From: an uncultured Azospirillum sp.
Lineage (GTDB): Bacteria > Pseudomonadota > Alphaproteobacteria > RF32 > CAG-239
Assembly (NCBI GenBank): GCA_900538765.1
Contig: UQAB01000024.1
Coordinates: 1 to 29,364 of the forward strand
Reading direction: 5' to 3'
Length of the DNA: 29,364 bases
The notes under the pieces were generated by a model. That model had not been told where the DNA came from, did no database searches, and was given only the letters and a program-made list of their open reading frames with translations. Of the stretch, positions 22,805 through 29,364 are shown one piece after another (the stretch's first letter is position 1; each line of letters opens with the position of its first letter). A program made the translations under genes and the position numbers.

Positions 22805-23467
22805 ATGAAAAACAAAAAATTCCGCATTTTGCCTGTCTTCATCTTCATGGCCGTTTTGATGCTGTCAATCCGCATCAACAACATTTTTGATAACATTAAG
22901 GACAGAAGCGAAAACACCGTCACTTTTTCTCCCAACAGCGCTCAGGCTGAAGAACAAGCCGATACGGAAACCGCCGAACTCGACCGGATTCTCGAACAGT
23001 CCGATTCGGCCTCCGCATCTGCGCCCGCAGCCGGCATCACGCCGGGAAAAACTTTCTCCCAGTCGGAAATCGCCATTTTGCAGGAGCTGGCCGAACGGCG
23101 CGAAGCGCTTGACCTGCGCAGCAAAGAGATTGATAAAAAAGCCGTCCAGCTGAAAGTCACCGAAGAAGAAATCGGCAAAAAACTGGCGCAGCTTCAAAAT
23201 TACGAAAAAAAGCTCCGTGACCTGATGCGCGAATATACCGCCAGGGAAAAAGAAAAAATCAACGCTCTGGTCAAAGTCTATTCCACCATGAAGCCCAAAG
23301 ACGCCGCCCGCATTTTCAACACGCTTGACCTTGAAATAACCACGGCTCTGGTGCGGGAGATGAAGCCCTCCACCTCCTCGGCGATTATTTCGCAGATGGA
23401 CGCGGCCAAAGCCAAGGAAATCACCGATGCCCTCATCGGCAACAGCTTAAACAACAGCGGAGAATAA
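22805..23467 (+). CDS. motE: MotE-like periplasmic flagellar chaperone
   Basis: A 220-residue protein with an N-terminal hydrophobic helix (residues 7-20), a low-complexity acidic linker, a long coiled coil (about 80-145, RREALDLRSKEIDKKAVQLK onward) and a C-terminal MgtE-N-like helical domain. That last domain reads YSTMKPKDAARIFNTLDLEI ... STSSAIISQMDAAKAKEIT. This layout matches MotE of Rhizobiales, the periplasmic chaperone that stabilises MotC for flagellar rotation. No motC is recognised in the window; the gene that follows within 1 base encodes a large exported repeat protein that could be its client. The ribosome binding site is weak (purine-rich AGAGATAAAAAAGAAA). Confidence 0.85.
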   Translation: MKNKKFRILPVFIFMAVLMLSIRINNIFDNIKDRSENTVTFSPNSAQAEEQADTETAELDRILEQSDSASASAPAAGITPGKTFSQSEIAILQELAERREALDLRSKEIDKKAVQLKVTEEEIGKKLAQLQNYEKKLRDLMREYTAREKEKINALVKVYSTMKPKDAARIFNTLDLEITTALVREMKPSTSSAIISQMDAAKAKEITDALIGNSLNNSGE

Positions 23468-23468
23468 A

Positions 23469-26400
23469 TTGCTGCAGGCCAAACACATAACCAAAACCGG
23501 AAAAATGCTGCTGTCAGGAATACTGGCCGCGGCTTTCTGGCTGTGTCTGGCTTGGTTTCCGTCCGCGGCGGAAGCCTCCGTCTATTTTATGCAAAACAAC
23601 AATCACCTGCGCATCAGTTTTGACATCGACCGCTTAAACGACTATAAGATAGAAAACAAGGACAAAACCCTGAAACTGTCTTTCACCTATCCGGTAGAAA
23701 CCCGCTTTAATGAAATAAAGGAACAATATCCCAACCTCTTTGCCGACTACACCATCTCCGAAGACAAAAAAAGCATTGCCCTCAAACTCAATCAGGCAAT
23801 AAACATCAGCAACTACCGCGAGGGAAACACGCTGGTGCTGGATGTCAGCATCCCTGAAAACGAACCGGCCGGACATATTGACGGCAGCAAACTGGAAAGT
23901 GCCAAACTCGATTACAGCAAAGACGACGGCATATCAAGATTCTCCTTTGAGTTTGAAGAACTCCCCGCTTACGAACTGAAAAAAGACGCGGACAAGACAA
24001 GGCTGATATTCGGCAAACCCGTAAAATTTCTAACCAACTCTCTGGCGGCCTACCCCGGACGCGCCGCCGTCACGTTCCGCGAAGAAACGCCAAACCAATA
24101 CGTCTTCACGATTCCCGAAGCGGCAAGCCAGTCTTTTGAAGAAAGCAAAAGAATCATCGTCTATACTGGCAGAGAACAAAACGATGACGCCGTTGCCGAA
24201 GAAGAAAACGGCAGCCACTCCTTGTTAAAAGTCCGCAGCCTGAGCTTTTCCTGGAATCAGCCGGTAAACATCGCCGCTTTCAAACGCGGCAAATATCTGT
24301 GGATTGTTTTTGACCGCCATCAAAAGTTAGACATAAAGGAACTGAGCGAAAACATCGCCCCGCTGGCCAAAGACTTGTTCCAACTTCCCAATCCCCAGGC
24401 AACAATCCTCCGCCTGACGCCCGGCGATGATATCAAAGTCAGCATCCGTAAGGAAGGTTTGCTGTGGATCGTCGACCTGTATACCGGCGGCAAAAGCATT
24501 CCGACACGGGAAGTCCCCGTCTTCACCAGATACGACGCCCTCAACCGCGCCTATCTCTTTGCGCCGGTAACGGATGCCGGAAGTATCGTGTCAATATTCG
24601 ACCCGGAAATCGGCGACGTCATCAGCGTAATTCCGTTCAACACCACCAATTACGGCGTCACCACCCCCTATAATTATCCTGATTTTGACTTTATCAAAAC
24701 AATCAACGGTCTGGCGCTGATTTATAAAGCCGACGACATCAACATCACCACCGGCAACAGCGGCGTCACCATCCGCCGCGACAACGATAATCTGAACATT
24801 TCACATGAGCTTGACGATTTGAAACGCCGCAGCCTGTTATACGGCGATGACAATATCGACAAACAGTTTGTCATGAATATTCCGGCGGAGATTTTAAACA
24901 AGCCGTTTAATGAAGCCGTCGAAGCGCTCGAGCAGGACTTAATCAAAGCCGATACCGGCAGCATAAACAAGCTTCGCCTGCGTGAAGCCGGATATTTTCT
25001 GAACAAAGGCCTGGGAAGCAATGCCCTGAAAATATTAAATGCCATGGAAAAGGAAAAAGCTCCGGAAAGCGAAAGCGACATATTCCACGGCATGAAAGGC
25101 CTGGCCAATTTCCTTGCCCGCCGCTATCAGGCCGCTTTAACGGAATTTTCTTACGGCAATCTTGATAAAAACGAAGAAGCCCAATTCTGGAAAAAGCTGA
25201 CGGCAACGGCTCTGTCCCCCAAGGCTGAGGATAATCAGGAATTGCTGTCATACACGTATATGCTGAAAAATTATCCGGACGAGATTCGCCGCCGCATCGC
25301 TCTGGTTGCCATTGAACCGGCATTTATGGTAAACGACGACCTCAGCATCCAAAATTATATCGACATCATCCGGGATTCAAACAGCCCGCTCGACCAGGAA
25401 CCGGCAATCAACTATTATAACGCCCGTAAACTGGAGCTTATGGGATATCCGCTGAATGCCATCCGGGAATACCGCTACGCCGCCAACTCTAATTCCGCAT
25501 ATTTTTCCTCTCTGGCCCGCCGCCGGATTGTCAATATCCAGCGCCGCACCAACACCATCTCTCTGGACAAGGCGGCGGCAGAATATGAAAAGCTGCGTTA
25601 TGCCTGGGGCGACCGGAAATTCAAAATCGGCCTGCTGGAAGAACTGGCGGAAATCTATACCCAAAACAAAGAATATTACAAAGCTTTGGAAACGCTGGAA
25701 GAAGCCCGCGAGCAAACGACCGCCGAAGAGAAAAAACGCCTCACCCAAAAAATGGTCCGCCTGTTTGAAGACATTTATTACAACAATCAGGATGACAATA
25801 TTCCAGCCTTAAAATCGCTTGCCTTGTATCAGGATTACAGCTGGCTGGCACCGATGAGCGAACACTACAACGCCATTGTCCAAAAACTGGCCGACCGCCT
25901 CGTCGCCGTCGACCTGCTCGGCCGTGCTTATAATATTCTGGAAACCCAGCTGTCTGCCGGCAACCTGACACCCAACGAAGCAGGAACCGTCGGAACCCGT
26001 ATGGCGCTGATAAACCTGTTCAACAACCAGCCGGAAAAAGCCGTCGCAATTCTAGATAAAACCGAAAGCGACCGCCTGACGCCGACAATCATCGCCCACC
26101 GCCGCATCATCCGCGCCAAGGCTTTGTCCGCATTGGGGCGGCCGCAGGAAGCGCTTGACCTGCTGAAAGAGGATTACAGCCGCAACGGCATTCTCGTCAA
26201 AACCGAGATATTCTGGAACAACCGCCAATGGGGAGATGCCGCCGACAGCATCAAATACCTGATTGAAAAACCGCAAAAAGGCCGACCCTTGACCAACGAA
26301 CAAATCCAGCTTATATTGGAATGGGCAACAGCTCTGAAAAAAGCCGGAAGAGAAACGGTCATCGTCCGTCTCAGAAATACGTTCAAGCCATACTTCCAAA

Positions 26401-26569
26401 ACACGCCCTACATCAGTATCTTTAATGTCCTGACGGACACCTTGGAAGCGGATAAAATCGATATTAAAAATATTGATGAAACAATCAACAACATTTCGGC
26501 TTTCAGCAACTTTGCCAAAATCTACGCGGAATCAATGCAGAAAAGCAGCTTGAGTGAAACCATAAAATA

Positions 26570-26570
<1 letters not shown>
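23469..26570 (+). CDS. Large exported repeat protein of the flagellar operon
   Basis: A 1033-residue protein. The start is a TTG, supported by GGAG 6 bases upstream and tight coupling to motE; an ATG 12 codons in is a weaker alternative. A signal peptide is visible (GKMLLSGILAAAFWLCLAWFPSAAEA, cut near residue 36). Residues about 37-115 and 160-340 are beta-rich and may be AMIN-like (HLRISFDIDRLNDYKIENKD; NLPNPQATILRLTPGDD-like strands). From about 480 to the end the protein is helical, with TPR-type repeats (FLNKGLGSNALKILNAMEKE; YKALETLEEAREQTTAEEKK; ALSALGRPQEALDLLKEDY). The role is unknown. Periplasmic location and the MotE neighbour suggest a motor-associated scaffold. It overlaps uvrB by one base. 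Confidence 0.8.
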
Positions 26571-28564
<1,994 letters not shown>

Positions 28565-28569
28565 AAGTT

Positions 28570-29364
28570 TTATATTTCCTGCAGCTTGTCAAATATCCCG
28601 GAATCTTCCAACTTTATGGAACAAACAATGCTAAGCTTCGTTGTTTCTGAAACGCCCCTTCCCCCTGTTTTATGATCCTCTAAAGTCGTTAAACGCCAAA
28701 CCTCGGAACTACTAATGGGAAACGACCCAAAATCTTTCAATTCCAAAGGAGAAGTCCCTAAACGATCATGATAATGTAAAAAATATGTTGTACCATCATG
28801 TGTTGGGCTCCACTTTCCTGCCGCCAATCCCGGTTGAGAATAATTAGCGCAATAGTCAAGGGCTTCTTGCTTCGTTAAATTCTTTTTAAAATCTAAAGCA
28901 ATGATGTAATGAGATTCCTTCGGTTGCTGTATATAACCGCTGCCTGTCTCATTCATCCCCATAATAATTCCGATAGGCTCGCCCTTAGAGGTCTGTTCTG
29001 TCAAACTATAGGTATAATCGGAATACAAATAGTAAAAAGGATATTTACACGCGGCATACCGTGTCCCATAAATTGTATCCGTACAAGCTGTATCTTCAAA
29101 ACCGCCTATACGGCAATTATCGACATACTGACATACACACGCTTTAAAAGTCTCATTGTAAGTTTGGTTATCCGCACAGGTTGGAATTTCCGGCTCTGTC
29201 GAGCCACTGCCAATACAAGCCCAGCCGCTCCCGAACGGACATTTTATGCCACCGTTTGGACAGGAGGCCTCAGTATATCCCAAACTCGCGCAATCCGTTG
29301 TTGCCACGCACTGCGCCGAAACTTCGCCCATTTCGCCAAAAGTGAAAGGAGCCACAAACAAAAC
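28570..29364 (-). CDS. Cys-rich surface-type protein, 5' partial
   Basis: The open frame runs to the window end, so the start is missing. The first visible residues, FVAPFTFGEMGEVSAQ, look like the end of a signal peptide with cleavage after Ala. A Cys-rich region follows: DCASLGYTEASCPNGG, CPFG, then a second Cys cluster CADNQTYNETFKACVCQYVDN and CKYPFYY. The C-terminal part has KGEPIGIIMGMNETGSG, KKNLTKQEALDYCANY and ISSSEVW, resembling the motif order of the gene at the other window end (PLGIVVYTDNNGHG and SSSE). The Lcl/DUF1566 resemblance is weaker here. Its Cys-rich DNA segment is nearly identical, inverted, to bases 1-68. It is convergent with uvrB, with 5 bases between the stop codons. 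Function is unknown; secreted or surface location is likely. Confidence 0.72.
   Translation of the reverse strand, partial: VLFVAPFTFGEMGEVSAQCVATTDCASLGYTEASCPNGGIKCPFGSGWACIGSGSTEPEIPTCADNQTYNETFKACVCQYVDNCRIGGFEDTACTDTIYGTRYAACKYPFYYLYSDYTYSLTEQTSKGEPIGIIMGMNETGSGYIQQPKESHYIIALDFKKNLTKQEALDYCANYSQPGLAAGKWSPTHDGTTYFLHYHDRLGTSPLELKDFGSFPISSSEVWRLTTLEDHKTGGRGVSETTKLSIVCSIKLEDSGIFDKLQEI
29229..29296 (-). repeat. Inverted repeat copy B (paralogous surface genes)
   Basis: Reverse complement of bases 1-68 with three mismatches. Similarity drops after the CPFG codons. It could support homologous recombination with copy A across about 29 kb. Confidence 0.9.

Overview
The window looks like the chromosome of an uncultured, possibly host-associated alphaproteobacterium. 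The main clues are the flagellar block fliL-fliM-DUF6468-motE, whose DUF6468 and MotE proteins are typical of Alphaproteobacteria, an alphaproteobacterial-looking AspRS and RNase D, and a moderate-GC genome with AT-rich gaps. I cannot name a genus. Almost all strong features are core genes; the unusual material is at the window ends, in the tRNA region, in the 15.6-16.0 kb gap and in the pilus-like locus.

Layout. At 1-0.75 kb is the 3' part of a Cys-rich surface-type protein gene. At 0.78-5.9 kb, on the minus strand, lie two tandem phosphoethanolamine-transferase-like sulfatases followed by an MsbA-like ABC exporter, which together suggest an envelope lipid modification and export locus. At 5.9-6.5 kb is a gene-poor region with tRNA-Gln(CTG), its promoter and terminator, and an upstream duplicate of the terminator plus the tRNA 3' end. 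Then come a small lipoprotein, aspS and two unrecognised cytosolic proteins (8.8-9.9 kb). At 10.1-11.6 kb are rnd and a divergently placed HlyU-like ArsR regulator. xseB-ispA (11.7-12.9 kb), a membrane-anchored DsbA-like oxidoreductase (minus) and a DUF47-Pit phosphate transport operon (13.9-15.6 kb) follow.

At 15.6-16.04 kb is a non-coding gap holding two striking palindromic elements. On the minus strand at 16.0-20.4 kb are a secreted protein, a 930-residue PilV/shufflon-like pilin-adhesin with a repetitive stalk, and a PilM-like partner. Divergent from these, a tightly packed plus-strand operon runs fliL, fliM, DUF6468, motE, a 1033-residue exported repeat protein and uvrB (20.7-28.6 kb). 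The window closes with a second Cys-rich surface gene on the minus strand. It shares a near-identical segment with the first one in inverted orientation, so the two genes form inverted repeats around about 29 kb.

The most interesting candidates are the inverted surface-gene repeats, the chromosomal PilM/PilV-like pair, the large exported repeat protein beside MotE (a possible MotC counterpart), and the two intergenic palindromes. No CRISPR array, transposase, integrase or toxin-antitoxin pair was seen. No searches were run; family assignments rest on motifs read from the translations.
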